DNA of 35,267 nucleotides. It comes from Syntrophomonadaceae bacterium. Lineage in GTDB: Bacteria > Bacillota > Dethiobacteria > DTU022. Positions 18,537-28,127 of the stretch are shown piece by piece. Location of the stretch: contig SLRT01000171.1 of the NCBI GenBank assembly GCA_007130825.1, positions 1-35,267 of the forward strand, read 5' to 3'. A program made the translations under genes and the position numbers. How positions within the stretch are numbered: position 1 is the stretch's first letter; each line of letters begins with the position of its first letter. The notes under the pieces were generated by a model. The model was given only the letters and a program-made list of their open reading frames with translations, ran no database searches and was not told the DNA's origin.

Positions 18537-19715
18537 TTGAAAAAAGTGATCCTGGGAGTAACCGGCGGTATAGCCGCCTATAAATCGGCCGAGGTGGCCC
18601 GGTTGTTTGTGCGCGGCGGCGCGGATGTTCATGTCGTTATGACCCCGGCAGCAACTGAATTTATTGCTCCCCTGACATTTCAGACCCTGACCGGGCATCC
18701 GGTTTATCGGGGCATGTATGCAGATTGGACAAGCGATAAAATAAGACATATCGACCTGTTGGATAATGCCGATGTGCTGCTGGTGGCTCCGGCCACGGCG
18801 AATACTATCGCTAAAATGGTTTCAGGCATCGCCGATAACCTGCTGACTACTCTCTACCTGGCAGCCCGGTGCCCGGTAGTAATTGTCCCTTCGATGAACA
18901 TTAACATGTACAATCACAGTGCTGTTCAGGATAATATCCGCAAGCTTATCGCCCACGGGTGTCATGTTATGGATCCCGATGACGGCGAACTGGCCTGTGG
19001 AGTTTATGGCCGGGGACGCATGCCCGAACCGCAGGACATCTATGCTTTTACCCGGGCGGCGATCAGGCCTAAAGATTTTAGCGGCCTTAAAACCCTGGTC
19101 AGCGCCGGACCGACCCGTGAGCACCTTGACCCGGTTCGTTTCCTGAGTAATCCTTCAACCGGCCTGATGGGTTATGCCCTGGCCCGCGCGTTAAGTGAAC
19201 GCGGGGCGGCGGTAACCCTAATCAGCGGTCACACCCACCTGAATACTCCGCCCGGGGTACAAAAAATAGCCGTAACCACCACCGAAGAAATGTACAACGC
19301 TGTTTTTGAAAACTATGAACAGTGCCGCCTGGTGATCAAGGCGGCGGCTGTTTCGGATTACCGGCCCTTGAAAATAGCGGAACAAAAAGTTAAGAAAAAT
19401 AATGATCTGTCCACCATAGAGTTGGCCAAAAACCGCGACATCCTCTTTGAACTGGGTAAACAAAAAGGCGATCGCCTCCTGGTCGGTTTTGCCGCCGAAA
19501 CCGAGGATGCGGTAGAAAATGCCCATGACAAACTGCTTAGTAAAAACCTCGACTTAATTGTTGTTAATAATTTAAAAGAACCGGGAGCAGGTTTTGCTGT
19601 TGCGACCAACCGGGTTTCGATTATTGATCGCAGTGGGGAGATCGAACAACTGCCCCTGATGGAAAAAGAGCAGCTTGCCCACCACATACTCGATCGTATT
19701 GCCCAACTGCTATAG
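18537..19715 (+). CDS. coaBC: Bifunctional phosphopantothenoylcysteine decarboxylase / phosphopantothenate-cysteine ligase
   Basis: KKVILGVTGGIAAYKSAEV, PSMNINMY, AGPTREHLDPVRFLSNPSTGLMGYA, KAAAVSDYRP, VGFAAETED. TTG 18537 preferred. Confidence 0.96.
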   Translation: MKKVILGVTGGIAAYKSAEVARLFVRGGADVHVVMTPAATEFIAPLTFQTLTGHPVYRGMYADWTSDKIRHIDLLDNADVLLVAPATANTIAKMVSGIADNLLTTLYLAARCPVVIVPSMNINMYNHSAVQDNIRKLIAHGCHVMDPDDGELACGVYGRGRMPEPQDIYAFTRAAIRPKDFSGLKTLVSAGPTREHLDPVRFLSNPSTGLMGYALARALSERGAAVTLISGHTHLNTPPGVQKIAVTTTEEMYNAVFENYEQCRLVIKAAAVSDYRPLKIAEQKVKKNNDLSTIELAKNRDILFELGKQKGDRLLVGFAAETEDAVENAHDKLLSKNLDLIVVNNLKEPGAGFAVATNRVSIIDRSGEIEQLPLMEKEQLAHHILDRIAQLL

Positions 19716-20327
19716 AATCGTTTCCAGCAGCCGCGGGGTAATCAGGATCTCGATCAGGGCGGCTATGATCAATAGCAAAACTACCAGGGGCAGCACAGAT
19801 ATCGCTTCTTTCCAGATATAACGGAAACTTTCCGAGCGGGTTTTGCCCGGTAAAGGTGAGGCGATACAGTGAAATCCGAATTTTAATCCAATCGCGCCGC
19901 AAAGGAAAAAAGCGAAAAGTTCAAAAATCCCGTGCGGCAGCAGGCCAAGAAAGATCAGGGGCAACAAAGCGGCGCTTTCCCCGGCGCTTAAAGCCAGCAC
20001 GATCCCTATCAGGGCGCCATTTAAGCCGAGAGTGACCAGCGGTGAAATCCCGGCCAGAAAACCGAGCAGCAGCATCTGGGCCATGGACAGAAAGTTGTTC
20101 ATGAAAACAAGTAAAACGCTGATCATGGGCGTTGTTCCCAGGATCATCGAAAACAGATCTTCCAGCTGGTCTAACTGGCCGTCTACCGCTCCTTCGGCAG
20201 CCGGCTGGGAAGAAACGGGCATAAAGTAAAAAACAACAGCGCTGGCCATAAAAATAACTGCAGCCATGACTATCCAGCCGCGGTTTTTGCTGATTACCTG
20301 TGTAAGCGGAAAAAATAAGTGAAACAC
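19710..20327 (-). CDS. SpoIIM-family (stage II sporulation protein M-like) integral membrane protein
   Basis: FMNNFLSMAQMLLLGFLAGISPLVTLGLNGALIGIVL...GLLPHGIFELFAFFLCGAIGLKFGF. GTG 20327 with GAAAGAAGG upstream preferred over the track start at 20432. Confidence 0.85.
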   Translation of the reverse strand: MFHLFFPLTQVISKNRGWIVMAAVIFMASAVVFYFMPVSSQPAAEGAVDGQLDQLEDLFSMILGTTPMISVLLVFMNNFLSMAQMLLLGFLAGISPLVTLGLNGALIGIVLALSAGESAALLPLIFLGLLPHGIFELFAFFLCGAIGLKFGFHCIASPLPGKTRSESFRYIWKEAISVLPLVVLLLIIAALIEILITPRLLETIL

Positions 20328-20391
20328 CGGCAAGCCTTCTTTCGTCACTGGTTTTGACCATCTTATCAAATTATCAATCAGGGGTAAATAG

Positions 20392-22605
20392 ATGAGCCAA
20401 TTTGCTGAAGTTATAATTGATCTGGTCAGCAATGCCGTTGACCGGCCCTTTCATTACCGTATTCCGCCTGAACTGCAGGAAAAGATTAGACCGGGCATGC
20501 GGGTAAGTGTTCCTTTGGGCCACAGCAGCTACCAGGGTTATGTTTTGCGCCTGCTGGAAAATACTGCTATTGATTCGCTGCGTGATATTAACGCTATTGT
20601 CGATCCCGGCCCCCTTTTGACCCGGGAACAGCTCGCTCTGGCCCACTGGCTTTCGATGCATTTTTACTGTCGTAAAATCGACGCCCTGCATGCCATGATC
20701 CCGGCTTCGTTTCGGAAAGGGAAAAGGCCGGGCGATATCCGCGTTATTGAGCCGACTTCTGAAGCTGACGGCGCAGATTTAAACCGCGCCCCGGCCCAGA
20801 GACAGGCCCTGGGACTGCTGCAGCAAAAAGGCGCCCTTCCGCGTAGTGAGCTGATCCGGCTCGGAGTAACCAACCAGGTTCTGCGCAGTCTGGAAAATAA
20901 AGGCCTGGTCCGGTCAGTTTCTTATCGTCCCCAATACTCAGAAGAAAGAACAGCAGATCAGGTTCCGCCTTTGCTGACCAAACCGCACCATTTACGTGAA
21001 GAGCAGGCTTACTGCTTTGAAAAGGTCAGGACAGCTCTTGACCGTCCGCATCCTCTGAGAATGCTCCTGCACGGCATCACGGCCAGCGGAAAAACCGAAA
21101 TCTACCTGCAAAGTATCGCTTATTGCCTGGAAAAGGGACAGACGGCGATGATTATGGTCCCGGAAATATCGCTTACCCCGCAGATGATCGATCATTTTGA
21201 AGGCCGCTTTCCCGGCCGTGTGGCTGTTTTGCACAGCCGGTTGAGCGTGGCGGAAAAAAACCGGCAGTGGCAGATGATTTTAAGCGGCAAAGCCCGGGTC
21301 GTGCTGGGAGCCCGATCGGCCGTATTTGCTCCCCTTGACGGTATCGGTTTAATTATTATCGACGAAGAACATGAAACTACCTACAAACAGGAAGATACTC
21401 CGCGTTATCATGCCCGCGATGTGGCCTGGTGGCGGGTCCGTTACAACCGCGCGGTCCTTCTTTTAGGCAGCGCCACTCCTTCCCTGGAAAGCTATTACCG
21501 GGCGCTGGAGGGCGATACGGTCCTTTTAAACATGAAGGAACGGGTTACTCCGACCCAACTGCCGCCTGTAACAGTAGTCGATATGCGTAAAGAGCTTAAA
21601 GAAAAACACCGCCTGATCTTCAGCCGTCTTTTGCTCGAAGAGCTAAATAAAGTAATCGAACGCGATGAGCAGGCCCTGCTGTTTATTAACCGGCGCGGAT
21701 TTGCCGGTTTTGTGCTCTGCCGGGAATGCGGCTTCGTGCTCCGCTGTCCTTCCTGCGATGTTTCCATGACTTTGCACCTGGATCGGCAGCTAATGTGCTG
21801 CCACTATTGTGCTTATGAATCGGCGGTTCCCCTGACCTGTCCCGGCTGCCGGGGCACTAAAATACGCTACTTTAGCGCCGGCACCCAGCGGGTGGAGGAA
21901 GAAGTCAAGAAACTTTATCCTGGAGTTCCCCTGATTCGCATGGACAGGGATACCACCGCCAGCAGGCATGCCCACAGCCAATATTACCGCCAGTTTCTTG
22001 AACATAAAGCAAATATATTGATCGGCACCCAGATGATCGCCAAGGGATTTGATTTTCCGGATGTCACCCTGGTCGGGGTAGTCGCTGCCGATACCACCTT
22101 GAACCTGCCCGATTTCAGGGCCCCGGAGCGCACATTCCAGCTGCTGACCCAGGTTGCCGGCCGGACTGCCCGCGGCCCCCTGGGCGGGAAAGTGATTGTC
22201 CAGACTTATCATCCCACTCACCACAGCATTGTTACCGCAGCAGATCACGACTATCTCACTTTTTTTGAAGCCGAGCTGGAAAACCGGCGCCAGCTTGCTT
22301 ATCCGCCGTTCTCCGATCTGATCCGTTTTCTGTTCAGCGGGCCGGAGGAAGAAGCAGTTTTTGAAGCGGCCGACTGGTTTACCAACCTGCTCGGTCCGGC
22401 GGTCGGCGGGGCGGATATTTTGGGGCCGGCCCCGGCCTCCCTCTACCGCATTAAAGAACAGTACCGGGTGCAGACGATTATAAAAGGACGGGCGCTTTCC
22501 AGGCTTGCTCCCGGGATACGAAAGGTGATCGGTGAGTATCACCGCCGAAAAGCATCCCACCCTGTCCGCCTGGCGGTAGATTTTAACCCGCAGGTAGTGC
22601 TATAA
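20392..22605 (+). CDS. priA: Primosomal protein N' (replication restart helicase)
   Basis: LLHGITASGKTEIYL Walker A, IIIDEEHETTYKQ, Zn-binding CRECG..LRCPSCD..CHYC..CPGC; QVAGRTARG. Confidence 0.98.
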   Translation: MSQFAEVIIDLVSNAVDRPFHYRIPPELQEKIRPGMRVSVPLGHSSYQGYVLRLLENTAIDSLRDINAIVDPGPLLTREQLALAHWLSMHFYCRKIDALHAMIPASFRKGKRPGDIRVIEPTSEADGADLNRAPAQRQALGLLQQKGALPRSELIRLGVTNQVLRSLENKGLVRSVSYRPQYSEERTADQVPPLLTKPHHLREEQAYCFEKVRTALDRPHPLRMLLHGITASGKTEIYLQSIAYCLEKGQTAMIMVPEISLTPQMIDHFEGRFPGRVAVLHSRLSVAEKNRQWQMILSGKARVVLGARSAVFAPLDGIGLIIIDEEHETTYKQEDTPRYHARDVAWWRVRYNRAVLLLGSATPSLESYYRALEGDTVLLNMKERVTPTQLPPVTVVDMRKELKEKHRLIFSRLLLEELNKVIERDEQALLFINRRGFAGFVLCRECGFVLRCPSCDVSMTLHLDRQLMCCHYCAYESAVPLTCPGCRGTKIRYFSAGTQRVEEEVKKLYPGVPLIRMDRDTTASRHAHSQYYRQFLEHKANILIGTQMIAKGFDFPDVTLVGVVAADTTLNLPDFRAPERTFQLLTQVAGRTARGPLGGKVIVQTYHPTHHSIVTAADHDYLTFFEAELENRRQLAYPPFSDLIRFLFSGPEEEAVFEAADWFTNLLGPAVGGADILGPAPASLYRIKEQYRVQTIIKGRALSRLAPGIRKVIGEYHRRKASHPVRLAVDFNPQVVL

Positions 22606-22628
22606 TTAGCTGTAAGGAGAGGATATGC

Positions 22629-23201
22629 GTGGCTTTAAGACATATTTTAGACGACAATCATCCCGTCTTACGCATTCCGGCGCAGGAAGTAAAAAAGATA
22701 AACAGCGCTGTCCAGCGCCTGATTGACGACATGATCGAAACCATGCGCGATGCTGAAGGGGTAGGTCTGGCCGCCAACCAGGTCGGCGTATCTAAACGTA
22801 TCCTGGTGGCCCGTGCCGGAGAAGATGAGATATTGGAGCTGATTAACCCCCTGTGCGAGCTGGCCGAAGGAGAAGAACTTGGTATTGAAGGCTGTCTCAG
22901 TGTGCCCGGTAAATACGGCCAGGTGCCGCGTTACGAGAAAATAACCGTCAGCGCCCTGGATCGTGAAGGTAAACCGGTTCGCCTGGCAGTGAAAGGTCTC
23001 GCGGCGCGTATTCTGCTCCATGAAATGGATCACCTGGATGGGGTGCTTTTTACAGATAGAGCTGTGCGCATGGTCGATCCGGAGGAGCTTAAGGCCGAAG
23101 AACAAAGCGATGAGCAAACTGAAATTCCTGCCGGCAAGCAAAACAAGGGGGAGCAAAAAAAAAGACAGAATGATGAAATTAAAAGCGAGGAACAAATTTG
23201 A
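22629..23201 (+). CDS. def: Peptide deformylase with charged C-terminal extension
   Basis: GVGLAANQVG, EGCLSVPG, HEMDHLDGVLF. Confidence 0.97.
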   Translation: MALRHILDDNHPVLRIPAQEVKKINSAVQRLIDDMIETMRDAEGVGLAANQVGVSKRILVARAGEDEILELINPLCELAEGEELGIEGCLSVPGKYGQVPRYEKITVSALDREGKPVRLAVKGLAARILLHEMDHLDGVLFTDRAVRMVDPEELKAEEQSDEQTEIPAGKQNKGEQKKRQNDEIKSEEQI

Positions 23202-24166
23202 GGACTCTAAACTTGATTTTTATGGGCTCGCCTACTTTTACCCTGCCTTCATTAACCTTGCTCCACCTTTCTTCGCACCGCCTGGAAGCCCTGGTTACCC
23301 CGCCGGATAAACCCGGCGGACGCGGGCGGAAAATCAGGCTCGTTCCGGCGGCAGAATGGGCCCGGAAACATATGGTGGAAGTGGCCCAGCCGTCAAGAAT
23401 GAAGGACAGGAGTTTCCTGGCCTGGCTGGAGGAGAAAAACCCCGATCTGATCGTCACTGTAGCTTTTGGCCGGATCCTGCCCCCTGAAATACTTTATCTT
23501 TCTCCCCTGGGTTGTATTAACCTCCATGCTTCATACCTTCCGGCTTACCGCGGGGCAGCCCCGATTCACCGGGCGGTGATCGATGGAGCAGATTACAGCG
23601 GAGTAACCGTTATCGAGCTTACACCGGAACTCGATGCCGGGGACATTATATTGCAGGAAAAAGAAGAAATTTCCGCTTATGATACGGCCGGCATGCTTCA
23701 TGACCGCCTGGCCGAGCGGGGAGCTTCGCTTCTAATAAAAGCTGTTAATGCCCTGGCTGACGGAACTGCGACACGCACCCCGCAGGATCCGAAGCAGGCT
23801 ACCTATGCTCCGCCTTTAAGCCCCGATGAAGAACGTCTCGATTGGAACCTCGGTGCGCTTGATCTTTACAACCGCATTCGCGGCCTCAATCCCTGGCCGG
23901 GCGCTTATACCACCTTCCAGGGCCGGCGGATCAAAGTCTGGCGGGCAGCGCGGCCGGAAGAAAAACAAACTGCCGGTAACGAACAGCCTCCGGGCACAGT
24001 CCTTGCCGCTGGTGAAGATTCGCTGACGGTTGCTACCGGAAAAGGAGGTGTCCTGAAATTGCTTGAGCTGCAGCCGGCGGGAAAACGGCAGATGGATGCC
24101 GGCTCATTTTGCTGCGGTTACAGGATACAACCGGGAAGTCGCCTGGATGGAGAAAAGCTGTTTTGA
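23198..24166 (+). CDS. fmt: Methionyl-tRNA formyltransferase
   Basis: IFMGSPTFTLPSL, INLHASYLPAYRGAAPIHRAVIDG; TTG start overlapping def stop. Confidence 0.96.
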   Translation: MRTLNLIFMGSPTFTLPSLTLLHLSSHRLEALVTPPDKPGGRGRKIRLVPAAEWARKHMVEVAQPSRMKDRSFLAWLEEKNPDLIVTVAFGRILPPEILYLSPLGCINLHASYLPAYRGAAPIHRAVIDGADYSGVTVIELTPELDAGDIILQEKEEISAYDTAGMLHDRLAERGASLLIKAVNALADGTATRTPQDPKQATYAPPLSPDEERLDWNLGALDLYNRIRGLNPWPGAYTTFQGRRIKVWRAARPEEKQTAGNEQPPGTVLAAGEDSLTVATGKGGVLKLLELQPAGKRQMDAGSFCCGYRIQPGSRLDGEKLF

Positions 24167-25524
24167 ATCAAAAAGGCTTGCCTGTGACAAAAGCGCGGGA
24201 AACCGCCCTGCGCGCCCTGGTCAGAGTTGAACAGGACGGCGCCTATTTAAACCTGGTGCTTCCGGCCTTGTTGACCGGGGCCTGTGCGGAGGAAAGGTCC
24301 CTGGCCGTGCAGTTGGCCAAAGGAACATTGCAGCGGCTTAATACCCTGGACTGGGCTTTAGGCCTTTTTATCAGGCGATCCCTGCATACTTTTACTCCCT
24401 GGGTGCGGAATTTACTGCGCCTCAGCGCCTACCAGATCCTTTATCTCGATCGCATCCCCGCTTATGCCGCAGTCGATCAGGCCGTGCGCCTGGCCCGTCG
24501 TTTTGGACACCGTGGCGTGGCCGGGCTGGTTAATGCTGTTTTAAGGCGCCTGGCCCAGGAGTCTGAAACCCTGCCCTGGCCGGATCGCCTGCGCCGGCCT
24601 GTAGAATACTTGTCCCTGACCCACAGCATGCCGCAGTGGCTTATTTCCCGGGCAATTGAGCGTTTCGGTCTTGAAGAGGCCGAAAACTGGTGCCGGGCTA
24701 ACAATCAGGCGCCTCGTACCGCGGTTCGGCCCAATATTTTGCGCACCAATACTGAAGACTTGATCGAAAAGCTGCGCCACGCGGGTTTTGCAGCGGCGCC
24801 AAGCCCGCTGGTTCCCGGGATCCTGCAGCTTGCCACCGCCGGTTCACCGGCGGCGACCGATGCATTTAAGAAAGGATTATTTACCATACAGGGTGAAAGC
24901 TCCGCCCTGGTGGCCCCTTTATTGAACGCCAAAAGCGGAGATACAGTCGTTGATCTCTGCAGCGCTCCCGGCGGCAAGACTACCCACATTGCCGAACTGC
25001 TTAAAGACTGCGGCCGGGTTTATGCTGTCGAACTGTATCAAACCCGGCTGCAGCTGGTTGAAAAAGCGGCCCGGCGTCTGGGTTTAAAATCTATTCAGCC
25101 CCTGCTTGCCGACGGACGAAATATCGATCGGTATAACCTTTCGACTCCCGCTGCGGTATTGGTCGATGCGCCCTGTTCAGGGCTGGGAGTAATCAGGAGG
25201 CTGCCGGAGATAAAGTGGCGCCGAAGCGAGAAAGAACTTTACAGCCGGCATAAACTGCAGTTGGAACTGCTCGATGCCGCCGCCCGCCTGCTTCCGCCCG
25301 GAGGAAAAATACTTTATGCGGTCTGCAGCAATGAACCGGAAGAAACCGTGCAGGTGGTAGAATCATTTATCCGCTTGCACCGGGAGTTTTTCCCTCAACC
25401 GCTAAAGCCTTTACTGCCTGCTGTATTGCGGGAAAAACAAACAGATCGTTACACAGTATCACTTCTGCCCCATTATCACGGGCTCGACGGCTTTTTTATC
25501 GCCCTTTTTAGCAAAAAAGTTTAA
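24163..25524 (+). CDS. rsmB: 16S rRNA (cytosine-967-C5)-methyltransferase
   Basis: NusB-like N-terminus, DLCSAPGGKTTHIAELL, VLVDAPCSGLGVIRRLPEIKWRR, YAVCSNEPEE. TTG 24163 preferred over 24109. Confidence 0.95.
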   Translation: MNQKGLPVTKARETALRALVRVEQDGAYLNLVLPALLTGACAEERSLAVQLAKGTLQRLNTLDWALGLFIRRSLHTFTPWVRNLLRLSAYQILYLDRIPAYAAVDQAVRLARRFGHRGVAGLVNAVLRRLAQESETLPWPDRLRRPVEYLSLTHSMPQWLISRAIERFGLEEAENWCRANNQAPRTAVRPNILRTNTEDLIEKLRHAGFAAAPSPLVPGILQLATAGSPAATDAFKKGLFTIQGESSALVAPLLNAKSGDTVVDLCSAPGGKTTHIAELLKDCGRVYAVELYQTRLQLVEKAARRLGLKSIQPLLADGRNIDRYNLSTPAAVLVDAPCSGLGVIRRLPEIKWRRSEKELYSRHKLQLELLDAAARLLPPGGKILYAVCSNEPEETVQVVESFIRLHREFFPQPLKPLLPAVLREKQTDRYTVSLLPHYHGLDGFFIALFSKKV

Positions 25525-25647
25525 TTTGCCGGTGTAAATTTACCATAGGGTTTTTGCATGAGTGATCCAGGCATCCCCGCGGTAAGATTTCGTCGTGATA
25601 TAGCCGATCCCCCTTCGGTTAGATTTTAAATGATTGATCGCGCCATC

Positions 25648-25676
25648 TTGCCTGCGGACCATCTATTTGCTATACT
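25648..25676 (+). promoter_or_regulatory. Promoter of prpC-prkC-rsgA-rpe operon, TTGCCT-N17-TATACT
   Basis: TTGCCT 25648-25653, 17-nt spacer, TATACT 25671-25676. Confidence 0.6.
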
Positions 25677-25720
25677 GAACCTGGTATTCAACTGCTAATG
25701 CGATGTGGAGGATTAAAAAC

Positions 25721-26470
25721 TTGCAGATAGCCCTCTTAACCGACCGCGGTCTGGAACGTGCCCGCAATGAAGACAGCTGTTTTGCAAAAGCTGAATCTGA
25801 ACTGGGCCTGCTGGTGGTTGCCGACGGTATGGGCGGTCACCAGGCCGGTAATATAGCCAGCAGCCTGGCGGTGTCCGCCGCCGAAAATTTTTGGGAGGGC
25901 TTAGATCGCAGCGCTTCGTTAGCGGCGGCAGAATCACGGCAGGCAGTAAGGGGCCTGATTATTGAGGCCAATAAAGCGGTTATTGCGCAATCTTTAAATT
26001 ATCCGTCCAGGCGGGGGATGGGCACTACGATCACAGCCGGACTGCTCTGCGGCAGCCGCCTGACCATCGGTCATGTCGGCGACAGCAGAGCCTACCTGAT
26101 TAACAATGAGAGCATTAAACTCTTAACCAAGGATCATTCTTTACTGGAAGAGTTAATCGATTCCGGAGAGGTCAGACCGGAGGAAGGGCAAAACCACCCC
26201 CAGCGTCATGTGCTTACCCGGGCCGTGGGAATAACTGAAGATCTGGAAGTAGATATATTTGAACAGGAACTAGAAAAGGGCTCGACAATACTCTTTTGCA
26301 CCGACGGTTTAACCAACCTGGTAGACGATGATGAAATTTTGACCGAATGCCTGGAACAACCGGACCCGCAGAAACTGGCTGAAAAATTAATTGCTGTGGC
26401 CAAGGCAAGAGGCGGGCATGATAATATTACGGTGGTCGTTGCGGCCGGTATTGGAGGTCAGCATGTTTGA
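25721..26470 (+). CDS. prpC: PP2C-family Ser/Thr protein phosphatase
   Basis: LTDRGLERARNEDSC, VVADGMGGHQAGNIAS, GMGTTITAGLL, IGHVGDSRAYL, CTDGLTNLVDDDEI, GGHDNITVVV. TTG 25721 with GGAGG upstream. Confidence 0.96.
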   Translation: MQIALLTDRGLERARNEDSCFAKAESELGLLVVADGMGGHQAGNIASSLAVSAAENFWEGLDRSASLAAAESRQAVRGLIIEANKAVIAQSLNYPSRRGMGTTITAGLLCGSRLTIGHVGDSRAYLINNESIKLLTKDHSLLEELIDSGEVRPEEGQNHPQRHVLTRAVGITEDLEVDIFEQELEKGSTILFCTDGLTNLVDDDEILTECLEQPDPQKLAEKLIAVAKARGGHDNITVVVAAGIGGQHV

Positions 26471-28116
26471 TGGTCGGTAAAGTTTTTGCGGAACGCTATG
26501 AGTTGATTGAAAAAATTGCTGAGGGAGGAATGGCCCACGTTTATAAGGGCCGGGATCTCGTCCTTAAGCGAACCATAGCGGTCAAAGTGCTTAAAGATCA
26601 AATGACCGGCGATGCCGCTTTTATTCGGCGTTTTGAGCGGGAAGCCCAGTCGGCAGGGGCGCTGTCTCATCCTTATATAGTTAATATTTATGATGTAGGC
26701 GAGCAGGATGGCATTCACTACATAGTCATGGAATATGTTGATGGCAAAAACTTAAAAGACTACATCCGGGAAAAAGGCCGTATACCGGTTCACGAAGCCG
26801 CAAAGATTATCGGACAGGTTGCCGAAGCGCTCCAACAGGCTCATGCCGCCGGGGTGGTCCACCGCGATATAAAGCCGCAAAATATACTTTTTTCCCGGGA
26901 CGGCAAGGTGAAAGTCACTGATTTTGGTATTGCCCTTGCCGGAGACGGGATGACCGTTACCTTTGGCAACGATATTATCGGTTCTGTGCAGTATATTTCT
27001 CCGGAGCAGGCCAGGGGGACACAGGCCGGCAAGCAATCTGATCTTTATTCCCTGGGCATAGTTTTTTATGAGATGGTTACCGGTAAAGTGCCCTTTAGCG
27101 GGGAGAGCCCGGTGGCGGTGGCGATGAAACACATCCAGGAACAAATTGTGCCGCCCCGTCGACTGGTGAGCGATATTCCGGATGCGTTTGACCAGATCAT
27201 CCTCAAGGCAGTGCAAAAAGATGCAGCAGAACGATATACCAACACCGGTGAATTTCTTGAAGATCTTTATTTTGCCCAAGAAAAAAAAGCGTCCAGGATG
27301 GTTCCGGTTCGCGGTGCGGGTAATAACGGCGTTGACGAATACGACGAATACAATGATGAAATCTTAAAACCCCTAAAAGAAAACTCCTCAAAAAAAGGCG
27401 GTTTTCTGCGTTCTAAAGGGTTCCGGTTTATGTTAACATTTTTCTTTGTTCTTGCCTTTTTGGCCCTGCTTGCCGGCGGGGGAGTATATTTTTACAACAA
27501 CTATATTTATGTGCCTGAAGTGGCCGTGCCCGATGTGCAGGGAATGAGCCAGACCGAAGCGGTACGGTTGCTTGAAAATGAAGGGTTAACCGCCGGTTCC
27601 GATGTTTCTCAGGTTTATGATGATGATATAGCGCCGGGTAACGTGGTCAATACCGATCCCCCCGCAGGGCGGCTTGTTCGCGAAAACAGGGTTGTCGACC
27701 TGTTCATCAGCAAGGGTACTGAATATATCGTTATTCCCGATCTCTCCGATCGGACTGAGATGGAGGCACAGGTCATACTCGACGACCTGGACCTGCGCGG
27801 GAGGGTGATAAGGGAGTATAACGAAGATGTGGAGAAAGGAAAAATATTCCGCCAGGTGCCCGGAGAGGGATTTCGTATTTCACCCGGTGAAGAAGTGGAT
27901 ATTTATGTCAGCGAGGGCGCCGGACCATTTGAAATGGCTGATTTAGTTGGCTATTCCGAGCAAGGGGCCATCGATTACCTTGAGAGTAAAGATCTCAAAC
28001 CACGCATACGCTACAAATTTGCCATCGGAGCTTCCGGACATGTGGTCGAGCAAAAGCCGGAGGCGGGAGAAGAAGTTCGGCCCGGACAGTCTGTAGATCT
28101 GGTCGTTGGCCAATAG
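26470..28116 (+). CDS. prkC: PASTA-domain Ser/Thr protein kinase (PrkC/Stk1 type), three PASTA repeats
   Basis: GGMAHVYKGRD, HRDIKPQNIL, DFGIALA, SVQYISPEQA; TM at about aa 325-350; three PASTA-like units; ATG overlaps prpC TGA. Confidence 0.97.
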   Translation: MVGKVFAERYELIEKIAEGGMAHVYKGRDLVLKRTIAVKVLKDQMTGDAAFIRRFEREAQSAGALSHPYIVNIYDVGEQDGIHYIVMEYVDGKNLKDYIREKGRIPVHEAAKIIGQVAEALQQAHAAGVVHRDIKPQNILFSRDGKVKVTDFGIALAGDGMTVTFGNDIIGSVQYISPEQARGTQAGKQSDLYSLGIVFYEMVTGKVPFSGESPVAVAMKHIQEQIVPPRRLVSDIPDAFDQIILKAVQKDAAERYTNTGEFLEDLYFAQEKKASRMVPVRGAGNNGVDEYDEYNDEILKPLKENSSKKGGFLRSKGFRFMLTFFFVLAFLALLAGGGVYFYNNYIYVPEVAVPDVQGMSQTEAVRLLENEGLTAGSDVSQVYDDDIAPGNVVNTDPPAGRLVRENRVVDLFISKGTEYIVIPDLSDRTEMEAQVILDDLDLRGRVIREYNEDVEKGKIFRQVPGEGFRISPGEEVDIYVSEGAGPFEMADLVGYSEQGAIDYLESKDLKPRIRYKFAIGASGHVVEQKPEAGEEVRPGQSVDLVVGQ

Positions 28117-28127
28117 GGAGGTTTTAT

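Noticed and set aside
21790-22560. 256-aa antisense ORF opposite priA
   Set aside because: Composition is a shadow of the conserved priA frame; no recognisable domain.
22668-23195. 175-aa antisense ORF opposite def
   Set aside because: Shadow ORF of def.
26752-27279. 175-aa antisense ORF opposite prkC
   Set aside because: Shadow of the kinase domain coding frame.
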